From positions 62,001-126,000 of the forward strand of contig KK106982.1 of NCBI GenBank assembly GCA_000611775.1: a stretch of DNA of 64,000 nucleotides, given 5' to 3'. Positions 22,276-31,462 of this stretch are shown here, piece after piece. The translations under genes were made by a program, and so were the position numbers. The stretch's first letter is position 1; every line of letters begins with the position of its first letter. This stretch comes from Umbilicaria muhlenbergii (Eukaryota; Ascomycota; Lecanoromycetes; Umbilicariales; Umbilicariaceae). Below the pieces are notes generated by a model. It had not been told where the DNA came from. It made no database searches and was given only the letters and a program-made list of their open reading frames with translations.

Positions 22276-22759
22276 CATTCGATTGGACTGGGTTCTTAAT
22301 CAGTCGTTTGTTTATCACGATATGGGCATGGGGGTTCGGGTTGGGAATTTTTGAAGGCTGAGGTATAGGATTGTATGGTTAGAGATCATTATTGTCTACG
22401 CACACGTCTATAGTAATGAAATCAGTCCACGTCTTATTGCTTGTTCTAAGGTACCCCAATAGTACATCATAATCAATTCTGCAAAATTTATAGATTACTG
22501 CACAAATGAGGGGCAGGTGGAGGTAGCAATCTATTACAAAGGTTGAAGACTTGAGAAAGGGAGAGTGAGAGAAGATTATTAGGGTATACAAAAAGTGAAA
22601 GCAACACCACAGAGTATCCAGTTCTGGCTTTTTCATATCAAAAGATCTGCCAAGGCAACCTCAAGATCAATGATATACGCATGACTCTCAGCAGTGCTCC
22701 AAAAATGGCTCTTCTAGGAGTGCTCCAGAAATGACCCCCTCAGAAATTTGGATTCTTAT
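22276..22759. other. Intergenic, AT-moderate
   Basis: No supported gene. A minus-strand ORF of 85 codons (22,636-22,379) is Leu/Phe/Cys-rich without a domain and is treated as chance. A short direct repeat GTGCTCCARAAATG occurs twice at about 22,695-22,735. Confidence 0.35.
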
Positions 22760-23143
22760 ATGAGGATCAATACACAGAAAAGACATCAGCAAAAGATCAA
22801 TGTACGGAGAGTGCTAGAATTAGTCATATACCGACTAATCTTCAAGTATAAGAGCACTCCTACATTTGAATCATATAAGACAGCCTGGACCATGTCTGCA
22901 GTTCAGCAGATTTGGCGTTCTCTCCTGCATAAAGACAAAAGCGTGGACAAATGGCGCTTCATCTTAACCGATCCATCGTCTGCAATGTTACTGCACCAGC
23001 AAGACAAGAATGTTAATCAGCTGCAAAATATGTTGCAAGAGCTTTCTATCTCCGGTCGGGAGACCTTCGCCTCCACCATCACGCTCCTTACGATGAAGAT
23101 ATGGGTTGCCGAAAACAAGGATGAGTTCTCATATATTCGCGCC
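22760..23143 (+). pseudogene. Unknown gene, 5' part, split by copia E
   Basis: Frame from ATG 22,760 (MRINTQKRHQQKINVRRV) to GCC at 23,143, where the copia LTR supplies an immediate TAA. When 23,144-25,365 (the element plus one target duplication) is removed, the frame continues as VLEVFVLYSIATLDFA-stop at 25,366-25,416. The product is helical and mostly basic (WRSLLHKDKSVDKWRFILTD). No known family. GC-normal, with no W-to-TGA decay. Confidence 0.6.
23139..23143. repeat. Target-site duplication of copia E, left copy
   Basis: GCGCC, repeated exactly at 25,361-25,365. Confidence 0.92.
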
Positions 23144-23325
23144 TAACAGATATGCTAGATAGATAGATAGATAAAAGGTATCTAAGCATATGATAGATGT
23201 TGTGCAACTCGTACGTGAGTAAGTGATGCAAACTCTGCATGCTATGTGGCCTCGTCAACCACCACTAGTGACAGCTTATTAAGCTGTCCTAGCCCTGCAC
23301 TTGAGCTCTAGACGCATATCTAACA
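23144..23325 (-). repeat. Copia E left (3') LTR, 182 bp
   Basis: Plus-strand termini are TAACAGATATGC and GCATATCTAACA, forming inverted ends. It contains a GATA tetranucleotide run. Confidence 0.93.
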
Positions 23326-23554
23326 CTCTCCCTGCGGCTAGCCTCAAGCTGCTCCCTAATTCGTAGTCTCATGTTAGTGAATAGTGAGGGGTAAGAACCT
23401 TCCCCTGATGTTCATACATCATCAACTTTTCCTCCTCCCCCTGCTCCGCCTGATGGCCGTTGAGGCACTCCCCCACTCATCAGCCCTCAATGAGTGGCAG
23501 GTCTCGCTCTCCTACTTGTCAGCCTTCAGGTGATAGGATTGAGGCGCCTGCTTG

Positions 23555-24060
23555 TCAGCCTGAAGAGGGTGGTGGGGCTGTGTTCAATGCGTGAAACCCT
23601 TCATCTGACATCAGGCCAGTCAACTTCTTATGCCACAGCCGTGCAGACTGCTTCAAGCCGTACAATCCAGTGACTCCTTCTGAAATGCGCATATAGATAT
23701 TCTCCCCCTCGCGTTTCAGTTCACCGCTTAGGTATGCTGCTTTGACGTTCATTTGATGTAACTTCATGTCGTATGACGCAATCATGGCGAGAAACATCCT
23801 CAATGACTCTCAAAGAACAGTAGGTGTGAACGGCTCTTGATAATCCACTGCATAAATTTGCGAAAATCCCTGAGTCACAAGCCTGGCCTTGAATCGTGCT
23901 ATTCTTCCTTTCTCATCACACTTAATCTTAAAAACTCACTTGCACTCAACGGGTCTCTTATCCTGTGGCAATGATTCAATGATCCATACAGCGTATGACC
24001 TCAGGTTCAGCAATTCTTCCTCAATGGCTTCCCTTCATTGCTTTTCATAGACTGAGTCTC
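23555..24060 (-). pseudogene. Copia E partial reverse transcriptase
   Basis: The minus-strand frame carries the N-terminal part of a copia RT: EAIEEELLNLRSYAVWII, a CK-stop-VFKIK block (W as TGA), RIARFKARLVTQGFSQ, MKLHQMNVKAAYLSGEL, and then GLYGLKQSARLWHKKL. About 10-15 residues seem missing between ISEGVTG and LYGLKQS. The frame ends before any YVDD box, so no polymerase active site is encoded. Confidence 0.88.
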
Positions 24061-24399
24061 ATACCGCTTCTTCATATGAACGTGGTTCAATAGCCCTCAA
24101 CTGACTATTCTCTTTCTGGTCTCTCCTGTCTTGACCCTTGACAGCATCCTTCTTCTGGTCTCTCCCGTCTTGACCCTTGACGGCATCCTTTTCAGTTGCC
24201 CACTGTGCATTTGCGCCCTTCAGACATGCCTCAAAGATGTCAACTACCAGAGCACTTGCACTGTATGAAGTTTGCCTCTCAGAGCACGCTCTCATACGGA
24301 GCTTCTTGAGGGTGAATAGATTTAATGTCACAACACCTGCCTGTGACCTAGCTGATCACTTCAACCTCACCACTATTCAATCTTTCATAGATTCATCAG

Positions 24400-24860
24400 T
24401 GACTGATGAGACAGCTCACCGCGTATTGATCATACCTGTTGATGACTTAACTGAAACAGGGTTCTTTTCACTTGAACGTCCTCTTTTATGAGGTGACGCT
24501 GACATGTCCTCTTCAGCCTCTTTAAAAAATTGTGGTTGATTGTTGTGATTCATACAAGAATATGATGTAATGCTGTTGTTGTGATCAGTGCTTGTCCTCA
24601 CTGAACGACCTCATTTTCAGAGGGCGTCAGGGTTTACCCTATCAGTGATCTTCATACAGGACGGTAGTGGAAGTGATTTGCCTGTTAATAAGTCTAATCC
24701 TTTGATAGACTCATCAATAGTATATGCTGAGACAATGTGAATAGAATTGGTTTGAACGCTTCACACTTTCACTTGCTTACTAGTATCAGTGTACCCAACT
24801 AATATTCCCTTCCATGTACAGTTTAGGTCTGACTTTATCCTCTTTTGATGATCTCAGCTG
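24400..24860 (-). pseudogene. Copia E integrase C-terminus and linker
   Basis: The minus-strand frame includes WKGILVGYTDTSKQVKV followed by SAYTIDESIKGLDLLTG and a Ser/Asn/Glu-rich linker (open piece 24,601-24,416). This is the region between integrase and RT in copia polyproteins. It is fused almost directly to gag residues at about 24,900 by a deletion. Confidence 0.75.
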
Positions 24861-25166
24861 CTTCAGCGGCGTCTCAGTTGAAACTGATGATTGCTGCCGC
24901 CGTGGTCCTGATTGTATGAACATCAGTGACTATATCCCAATACCCCTTCTTCTTAAGATTCAGCATTGTCATGTTAGATCATCTTGATCAGTTCTCAACC
25001 CCCTTAAGCTTCTCTTCTCGTTGAATCATGTCGTAGTCGTCGTTAGGCATGTTGCGTGTGTGGGTGTTGTAACTGGAGGTTCGTATGAAGGGTTATGTGG
25101 GGTGGTTTGATTGCTGTTTTTGCGTGTGTGTTGTTCAGGCGCTTTCGTGTTGTTTGAGCGCTTTCC

Positions 25167-25178
25167 GGGCTCATAACC
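25167..25178 (-). other. Primer-binding site, half initiator tRNA-Met type
   Basis: Minus strand GGTTATGAGCCC directly abuts the 5' LTR. The complementary GGGCTCATAACC equals the anticodon-loop region of initiator tRNA-Met (CAT anticodon), as in Drosophila copia, which primes from an internal tRNA fragment rather than the 3' CCA end. Confidence 0.8.
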
Positions 25179-25360
25179 TAATAGATATGCTAGATAGATA
25201 GATAGATAAAAGGTATCTAAGCATATGATAGATGTTGTGCAACTCATACGTGAGTAAGTGATGCAAACTCTGCATGCTATGTGGCCTCGCCAGCCATCAC
25301 TAGTGACAGCTTACTAAGCTGTCCTAGCCCTGCACTTGAGCCCTAGACGCATATCTAACA
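25179..25360 (-). repeat. Copia E right (5') LTR, 182 bp
   Basis: Same length as the left LTR and nearly identical, so insertion is recent relative to copia F. It is followed by the target duplication GCGCC at 25,361-25,365. Confidence 0.93.
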
Positions 25361-25365
25361 GCGCC

Positions 25366-25416
25366 GTTCTGGAAGTCTTCGTCCTTTACTCCATCGCTAC
25401 GTTAGACTTCGCCTGA
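25366..25416 (+). pseudogene. Unknown gene, 3' part after copia E
   Basis: Seventeen codons including the TGA (25,414-25,416) continue the frame of 22,760-23,143 exactly once the element and one GCGCC copy are removed. Confidence 0.6.
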
Positions 25417-25491
25417 ATGCGAGACAGCCGCGCTGCGTACATAGGGAGACAAACTGAAATTATGTCAGATATTATTTTTTCTCATAGTTGA

Positions 25492-25824
25492 GTGCCTTCC
25501 CCTCTGGATGCTGGTTCAAGTGAGGGTTGTCTTCGGTTGGCTGCGTTGCGGGAGAAGATATCGCGCCGCGAACATTATCGCTCTGAGATCATTAAAATGA
25601 TTGTCGAATTGGCAAACGCCATGCCGCTAGATCTTCCATTCGTGACTTACGACCACGATAATCAATTCCACCGGCTCAATGCCGTCAATTTCATGAAGAA
25701 AATAAAACCTACCGGACATCATTGGATAGCTATGGCCTACTGCCTCGCTATAGAGCACAGGGTCTACGATCCTCCTCCAGCATATGCCGATGGATCAGAT
25801 CACCAAGCTATCAGAACGGCTTAA
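25492..25824 (+). CDS. Hypothetical ORF, 110 codons
   Basis: An open plus-strand frame with no ATG at its start. It is preceded by a pyrimidine-rich stretch ending TCATAG, so it may be an exon. Content: LREKISRREHYRSEIIKMIV and KPTGHHWIAMAYCLAIEHR. A second frame (25,784-26,011) overlaps at +1, suggesting a frameshift or intron near 25,790, but the latter overlaps the kinase relic on the other strand. No family is recognised. Confidence 0.3.
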   Translation: MPSPLDAGSSEGCLRLAALREKISRREHYRSEIIKMIVELANAMPLDLPFVTYDHDNQFHRLNAVNFMKKIKPTGHHWIAMAYCLAIEHRVYDPPPAYADGSDHQAIRTA

Positions 25825-25974
25825 TCTGCAACTGGAAGGAGTCAATCGGAACCAAAACCTTTCCGATAGTCCATCTTTTATGGAACTCACGCCCACCTGC
25901 TCAGCTTCAGCGGCGATGTCAACCATGAGCTGTCTGAGGACTCTCGAATCCGGAAAACAGCTGTTCCAACTCTG

Positions 25975-26665
25975 CTATGTAGTAAAGGGGTTGCGTTGGA
26001 ACCAAGTATGATTGAGCAAATCAGACGCTTGTGGATGATCCGAAGGGCGATATTGCATCATCAATTGTAGAAGCGTACTGAGAGTATCGATATCTGCTTT
26101 GAAGAAATATTGCTTTTTGTCATCCTCAAAGTATGTCTCGTGCAGCCAGTCACATAGAGTAACTTGCTCGGACTTGAACTTGTTTATGAGTCAGAATTAG
26201 ACATCTGGTTTTGAACTGCAGACTACAATGAAATATAGGCTAACGTTGATAGCTCCACAACAAACTCATTGCCGGATAAATGTAAAAAGAGAAGTTGATA
26301 TATACGTACCAGTAGCTCTCCCTGAAGGAAGGCGCTCTCTCCATTCTTCTGGTAGATCTTCAAACATTGAAACCCATTCTCGTATAAGTTCATCTTTGTT
26401 CGGCATAAAGTTATCGAAAGGAGGGTATCCGACGACCAGCTTGAATATCTTCACCATTGATTAGTAAGTTAGAAACCTTAACATAATAAGCAGAAGGTAC
26501 AATACAGTACAGCCTAAGCTTCATATGTCAATTTGCAGGTCCCATTGAGATGTTAAGACAACTTCAGGGGCTCAAAAGACCAATGAGCAGCGAATTTGGG
26601 GATGCTGTCCAACTGAAAATGCTTCCCCAAAGTCGACAATCCCGCGCCATCCTCTGTGCTGAATC
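25975..26665 (-). pseudogene. Protein kinase C-lobe relic
   Basis: Minus-strand exons give a fungal Ser/Thr kinase C-lobe. DFGEAF is at 26,634-26,626, APEVVL near 26,565, and DI-stop-SLGC (DIWSLGC with W as TGA) at 26,529-26,510. An exon reading KIFKLVVGYPPFDNFMPNKD (26,450-26,320) ends at a GTACGT donor. A last exon reads LCDWLHETYFEDDKK, QYRPSDHPQASDLLNHTWF and ends at TAG 25,977-25,975. Introns are short with CTAAC-like branch sites. Two TGA stops and the missing N-lobe make it a pseudogene. The sequence is SRPK-like. Confidence 0.75.
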
Positions 26666-26715
26666 CTATCAGATCAATGCCACGTAGACACTGAACTTGA
26701 CTTCATTCCGTGAAT

Positions 26716-27765
26716 TTACAGTGATCGAAGATGTGGTCACGAAGCATTCACGATAAACACATCATACTTGGCAAACGTATGTCCCCATCCACTTGGTTTT
26801 ACAGATCATGTAGCCCGAGATGGCGCCTGTGGAGCTTCATAAGTAAAATCAGAAGCAAAACCCGTTGAGCTGTTCATATTTTCTACCACCGTTGCTGCTG
26901 TTACATTTTTAGTCCTCTCCTGTACCTTTCTTTGCATGGGAGTGGTATCTCCCTCTCCAGTGCTATCCATTGACGTGTCACCTTCCGGGTTCATATCAGG
27001 ATTTGATGACTCAAACCTGTTAAGCCGCTGATACTTGCCCCTTTTCACAGGGTTTCATCCTTCCCTTACCTGTTGTGCTCAAAGTGCTGCACTATCGTCG
27101 CTCTCCTCAGTCATCACTCGGCGCTTCCGGGCTCAATACTCTCGTATATCACCCTCATACGCATCACCATCTTGCCCTTCCTTATGGTCCTCATCCTCCT
27201 GCACAATCTCTTGGGCTTCGTCCGCTTGCCTACCGCCTTGGACCTTATCATTATGTGCTTCATCCTCATACGCTCCATTCCTATGGGCTCCATATTCTTG
27301 CCCGTTCTCCCGCGTTTGATGCTCATGGCCCCTTTCTTGAGCCTCAGGCTTATGGGCTTCCTCTGTTAGCCTCTCCCCTTGACCCTTCACTTGTGCTCTA
27401 TCCTGTTGTGCCCCGTGCTCTTGTGCCGGACTATTTTCACCTTTGGGTGCTGAAACACTCATTTGAGTGCCATCTTTTTGAACTGTGTCTATTGAATAGT
27501 TCTGCGCTCATACCTCAGGTGCATCTTGATCCGCATTTATTCCTTCATACTCAGGCTTTAAGGGAGATGGCAATTCAAGATCAGCCAGTTCTTCTTGACC
27601 TTGTCTTTGTAGCTCTCACATGTCTCGCGCGTCTCACTCCTTGATTGTCTTTGACTCATCCAGCTCACTCTTCAATATCTTTGGCTCCACGCTCTTTTGC
27701 TCTCATTTCTGCTTCAATTTATCCCTTTTTAACCCCCTACGGCGTTTCTCTTGTTTGTGCAGCTC
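26716..27765 (-). pseudogene. DUF3723-family gene, C-terminal part (beyond MULE)
   Basis: One minus-strand frame runs from 27,765 to TAA 26,718-26,716, with TGA as its only internal stop. It is rich in Glu, Gln, Lys and Arg: LHKQEKRRRGLKRDKLKQK at the start, then repeats of the type AHKPEAQERGHEHQ, then IREY-stop-ARKRRVMTEESDD. Removing the MULE and one 9-bp duplication fuses it in frame to the coiled-coil tail ending AEISELH at 31,472. It is therefore the distal part of the DUF3723 gene, not a separate gene. Confidence 0.75.
27757..27765. repeat. MULE target-site duplication, left copy
   Basis: GTGCAGCTC. The right copy at 31,463-31,471 is ATGCAGCTC, differing by one G/A transition. Nine bases is the usual Mutator duplication size. 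Confidence 0.85.
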
Positions 27766-27805
27766 CGGCTTGTCTCCGGACAGATTACGCCACCATGAAA
27801 ACTAG

Positions 27806-28069
27806 CCCGAAGAAGGTAGCAGTGTGAGCCTCACGCTGACCTCTCCGCCATCAAATTTTAGTGTATGCAAGGTCCTTGTAAGGTCTGACGCCCTACCTGA
27901 TCAGGTGAGCTGCGGGTAAAAGTTGATTTTTTCAGCGGGAAAGGCGGTTCAGGAGTAAAAAGTGAAAAATGAGATTTTTCTTATAAAACTCAGAGGCCTC
28001 AACCGGGCCTTCTTAGCATAGTCTAGATAGAAATCACACTTTATTTATCATATAAATATCATCATCAGC
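27806..28069 (+). promoter_or_regulatory. Probable MULE transposase promoter/leader
   Basis: About 260 bp between the left inverted repeat and the ATG. It contains AT-rich TATA-like words (ATTTATCATATAAATATC near 28,043) about 25 bp before the start. Confidence 0.35.
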
Positions 28070-30472
28070 ATGTCTGCTCCTGCCTTCATCACCCCTGAGG
28101 TCGCTGATCACTTTGTTCAAGCCTTGATGAATTTTCCGCCGTCACACCTGCTTTCACCGCAGCAAGATATGCCTGCCACTGATAAACAGGAGGCTCAGAA
28201 GCACATGAAGGATTACAGCCTTAATCAGAGCTTTGTTCTGATGATGGAGAGTGAAAATAAGGATCATATTCACATGCATTGCGTCCACCATAAAGAGGAG
28301 ACTAGAAATACTCAGAACTTGACAGAGAAGGAAAGACAGCAAAAGAACATCATGATGAGGCAGAAGAAATGCCTCTTTGTCATGTATACATTCTACTGTA
28401 TAATCCCTGAAGGTGAAGGTGAGAAAGCATGACTTTTCAGCATCAAATCTGACAGTCATAATCACCCCCCTATGCCTAACCCCTTCACTCATGCAAAGAC
28501 TGAGCAATGACACCTCAATTATGAGGTCATAATTATGAGAGCCTTAACTCATTAAGAAGCTGATCAGATTTATAGTGCCTTCATGAAAATCCTTAGCTGA
28601 GAAGACCTTGAAATCAGCATCAAAAAATATTATAATTTGCAGCATTTGAAGAGGAAACTTTCATCAGAGGAAGAGTTTAAATTGCTTCTTAATAACCTGC
28701 TTCTGAAGGATTTCCAGGTCCTCATTCAGGTCAAATGAGTGATGAATTCAGAGACTAATGAAAGAATGAAATGAGTCATTGAACAGCTGTTTTTTTGCTC
28801 CTCTGATCAAATAACCCTTGCTCAGCGCTTTGTCAGTGACTGAATGATGCAAATGAACATCACTTTCAATATCAATGCACTTCATTTATCTCTTTTCATC
28901 CTTGTGAGAATAATTAATACTGAAAAGGGGTTCCTGTTTACTTATTCATTTGTTATCTCTGAGTCTGCTGATGCCTTCAAGTATATGAAGAACTGTCAAT
29001 TCACTCTTTTTTAATATGACTGCCTCAAGCCCTGTTGCGTGCTTGAAGATCAGGTGAAAGGACTTGTTGTTCATATGATCAAGCAGGAAACTGCCTGAGT
29101 TTAAGTCAAAGAAGACTCAAATAAGAGGGTTGTTTTTCAGCTTTGTGAGAAGCATGCAGCAGACAACATGTGTACAAGGTTTCAGTGAGCAGGGAAATAT
29201 AATGAGAGAAATCTGAAGAACTTCTCAATTTGATTTAAGTGTACATTAAATCATCAACCCTTGAGGATTTAAGAGAACATCAAGAATTGCTTCATTTAAA
29301 GCTTCTATCAATTGAGCAGAAGTACATGCAAGAGTATTAACAGCTTAAAGAGCATCAATTCATTCACACATACATCTGAATGTATTCAAACCTCAGGGCA
29401 AATTCAACTCAGCGCAGAGAAAGTGATCACAATGTGATTAAGAAGCCTCTGCATCAACAGCTTCCTCTGACTGAAGCTGTTCATTAATTGATCTGTGAGA
29501 TTCAGCAGCTGAGTCAGAAATTGACACAGGAGGAGAATCAGAGTCATTTGAAAGTGCTTCATCTTATTGATAAGACAGGCTTCAAGGAGCTCCTTGAGTG
29601 TATCACTCTTTATATGCTTGATATACTAAGCACTGAGTGAGAAGTGACAAAAGCCTGAGTCAGGAAGCTTCAAGAAGCCTTTCAAGATGATTTAAAAATG
29701 ACTTCAGATACACTTACATGCACATCAGCTTGTGAGAAACCTCTGAGATTTAACTTATCATGCTAACACTGAATGTATGCCTGTGTCATGAATGAAATTG
29801 CAATTCCTCTTTCTCTGCTTTATTCTTAATGACTTCTGAATGATCTTCCTGTGACTCCTCAAGGCTGATGCATGTCATTTATGCCTGATGAAATTTCAGA
29901 TGAAGCCACAGAGACTCATCATCAACAGGAGGCCTTTGATTGAGGTTGAGAAAATTAATTCAAGAATCATGAGAAGAAGCTTATCATCTTCACAGGCCTG
30001 ACAGCTGTTCAGACATAAGATCTGCTCAACCCTCAGAAGCGGCTGAAGTATGCAGAGGCAGTTGAATGAACTACAGCTTTGATTAATGAAAGATTCTTGA
30101 TGAAGAATGCACAGGATGAAGTTGTACCTCTTGTTTTTCCTCCCTCAAATCCTACCTCTTCCACTCAGGCGTTCAAGTCTCATGAGAACATCAGGAAGCA
30201 GGCTATGACATCTCTGAAAATGACTGACGCAGAGGCACAAGACGCCGTGAAGGCATGAAGGAAGGCAGAAATAAAGAAAGAGACAAAGATAAGATACCTT
30301 CATCAGCAGGAGACAGATCAAGAGCAGGCTCTGATTCATGCAAGAGAAGCTCACAATGACAACAATGATGATCTCATCTTTATGAGCTTTCAGCTCAGAA
30401 GCTCTTCCCTGAAGCTGTCAGTCCTTCCTCTTGACAGTGATGATGAGGAGTGTCTTTCTGTCTCTCTTCAGT
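28070..30472 (+). pseudogene. MULE transposase
   Basis: ATG at 28,070 (MSAPAFITPEVADHFVQAL) opens 120 uninterrupted codons; the first TGA is at 28,431. The frame continues with TGA breaks through a region like the MULE DDE core (NALHLSLFILVRIINTEKGF; VLEDQVKGL; QLCEKHAADNM). A one-base frame change occurs near 29,245. After it comes the typical downstream part (QEY-stop-QLKEHQF; RESDHNVIKKPL) and a Cys/His cluster near 29,720-29,790 (CTSACEKPLRFNLSC-stop-H) in the place of the SWIM finger. It then reads to about 30,472 with a Lys/Glu-rich tail. Normally such a protein binds the inverted repeats and cuts and pastes the element. Confidence 0.8.
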
Positions 30473-30599
30473 AATGAGTTCTGTCTCAGTCAAGCCAGAG
30501 ACTCAGTCAGTGACAGTCACTCCTCATTGAAGAAATCCTCTCTGAGGACTTTCACATCATCTCCTTCATCACCTTCAGTAGGGCTTCTACTCTCAGGCA

Positions 30600-31020
30600 G
30601 GTCTTCTTGTCTTCTCTCAGACTCTTCTCTTTTGTCTTCTTCTCCTCCTCCTCCTCCTCCTCCTCCTTGAGTGACAATGAGGCTGAGGAGCCACCCCCCT
30701 TCACAAGACAGTCCTTCAGAGTCAAGAAACTGAGCAGGAAGCTCATGTCTCAAGCTGCTCATGAGCTTAAACATATCAAGGTGAGAGCTGAGAAGGAAGA
30801 TCAGAAGAAGGTCAAGCAGATCAACAAGACAGGAAAAGAAGTGAAGAAGCAAGGCTGCAAGAAGCAGTGAAGAGCAAAGAAGCAAGTCAGAGAGAAAGTG
30901 AAGGAGGCTGAGAAGGAGGTGAAGGAGACTCAGCAGCAGCAGTGACATCTCAAGAAGAGTGAGTGAAGGGAGAAGATCTCTCAAGTTGAAATATCTGACA
31001 TACAGTTAGCTTTTAGAAGC
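30600..31020 (+). pseudogene. Lys/Glu-rich coiled-coil segment after the transposase
   Basis: The plus-strand frame reads KK-LSRKLMSQAAHELKHIK and KEAEKEVKETQQQQ with TGA breaks. It could be the transposase C-terminus after a stop, or a small second gene of the element. A (TCC)n run at 30,643-30,666 precedes it and creates Pro- or Ser-rich shadow ORFs. Confidence 0.4.
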
Positions 31021-31261
31021 TCACAGTAAGAGGGGTTTAAAGGAATTTTGACAGCACTTTGTTGCCTGAGGTCACTCAGATTTTTGGTTGAGGGGGGGGG
31101 CAGCAGTGGTAGTGATGACAGCAGCAGCAATGAGCCAGCTGTTATGTAAGAGAGAGGTAGCAGCGGCGGCAGCAGCAAGGGGAAGTTCTCTATACACATA
31201 TTAATTAGACGCCATAAAAGTGAATTTACCTACATATTGAATGCTCAAAAAAGAGGCGTTT

Positions 31262-31311
31262 CAAATGGCTGAAAGGCAAGCTGAAAGGCAAGCTGAAAGG
31301 CAAGCTGAAAA
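31262..31311. repeat. 12-bp tandem repeat GCTGAAAGGCAA, about four units
   Basis: Near-perfect units of GCTGAAAGGCAA in a row inside the MULE, shortly before its right inverted repeat. Subterminal repeats in this position may bind transposase. Confidence 0.85.
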
Positions 31312-31422
31312 ATTGAGTTGATGAGGTGAGCTGCCTAGCGAAGTCTAGTTTTTCACTAGTAAATTAGTATGCAAGCAGGCTGAAACACCCTGGCAATGTG
31401 ACATCAGTTAATCATATAATTA

Positions 31423-31462
31423 CTAGTTTTCATGGTGGTGTAATCTGTCTGAAGACAAGCTG
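31423..31462 (-). repeat. MULE right terminal inverted repeat
   Basis: Reverse complement of 27,766-27,805 with four transitions. It is followed by the duplication ATGCAGCTC at 31,463-31,471. Confidence 0.88.

Larger units (their letters stand above)
23144..25360 (-). mobile_element. Deleted copia retrotransposon E, 2.2 kb
   Basis: Two 182-bp LTRs (23,144-23,325 and 25,179-25,360), a perfect 5-bp target duplication and a primer site define an LTR element. Its internal part is only 1.85 kb. On the minus strand it joins the first gag residues (MTMLNLKKKGYWDIVTDVHT) to an integrase C-terminus (WKGILVGYTDTSKQVKV) and then a partial RT. Gag remainder, protease, integrase core and RNase H are missing. 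It is far less mutated than copia F, though some TGG-to-TGA changes are present. It needed helper proteins to move. Confidence 0.93.
27766..31462 (+). mobile_element. Mutator-like (MULE) DNA transposon, 3.7 kb
   Basis: 40-bp terminal inverted repeats (27,766-27,805 and 31,423-31,462) match at 36 of 40 positions. The four differences are all C/T or G/A transitions toward A or T in the right arm. A 9-bp target duplication flanks them, and a MULE-type transposase lies inside. The element sits in the DUF3723 gene. The left approximately 650 bp are nearly free of RIP-like changes; the rest is heavily changed. Confidence 0.88.

Noticed and set aside
27035-27644. Plus-strand ORFs rich in Pro/His/Leu
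   Set aside because: Shadows of the Glu/Gln-rich minus-strand DUF3723 tail, which explains the composition better.
30431-30670. Ser/Pro-rich ORF ending in a Pro run
   Set aside because: Produced by the (TCC)n tract; not in the transposase frame.
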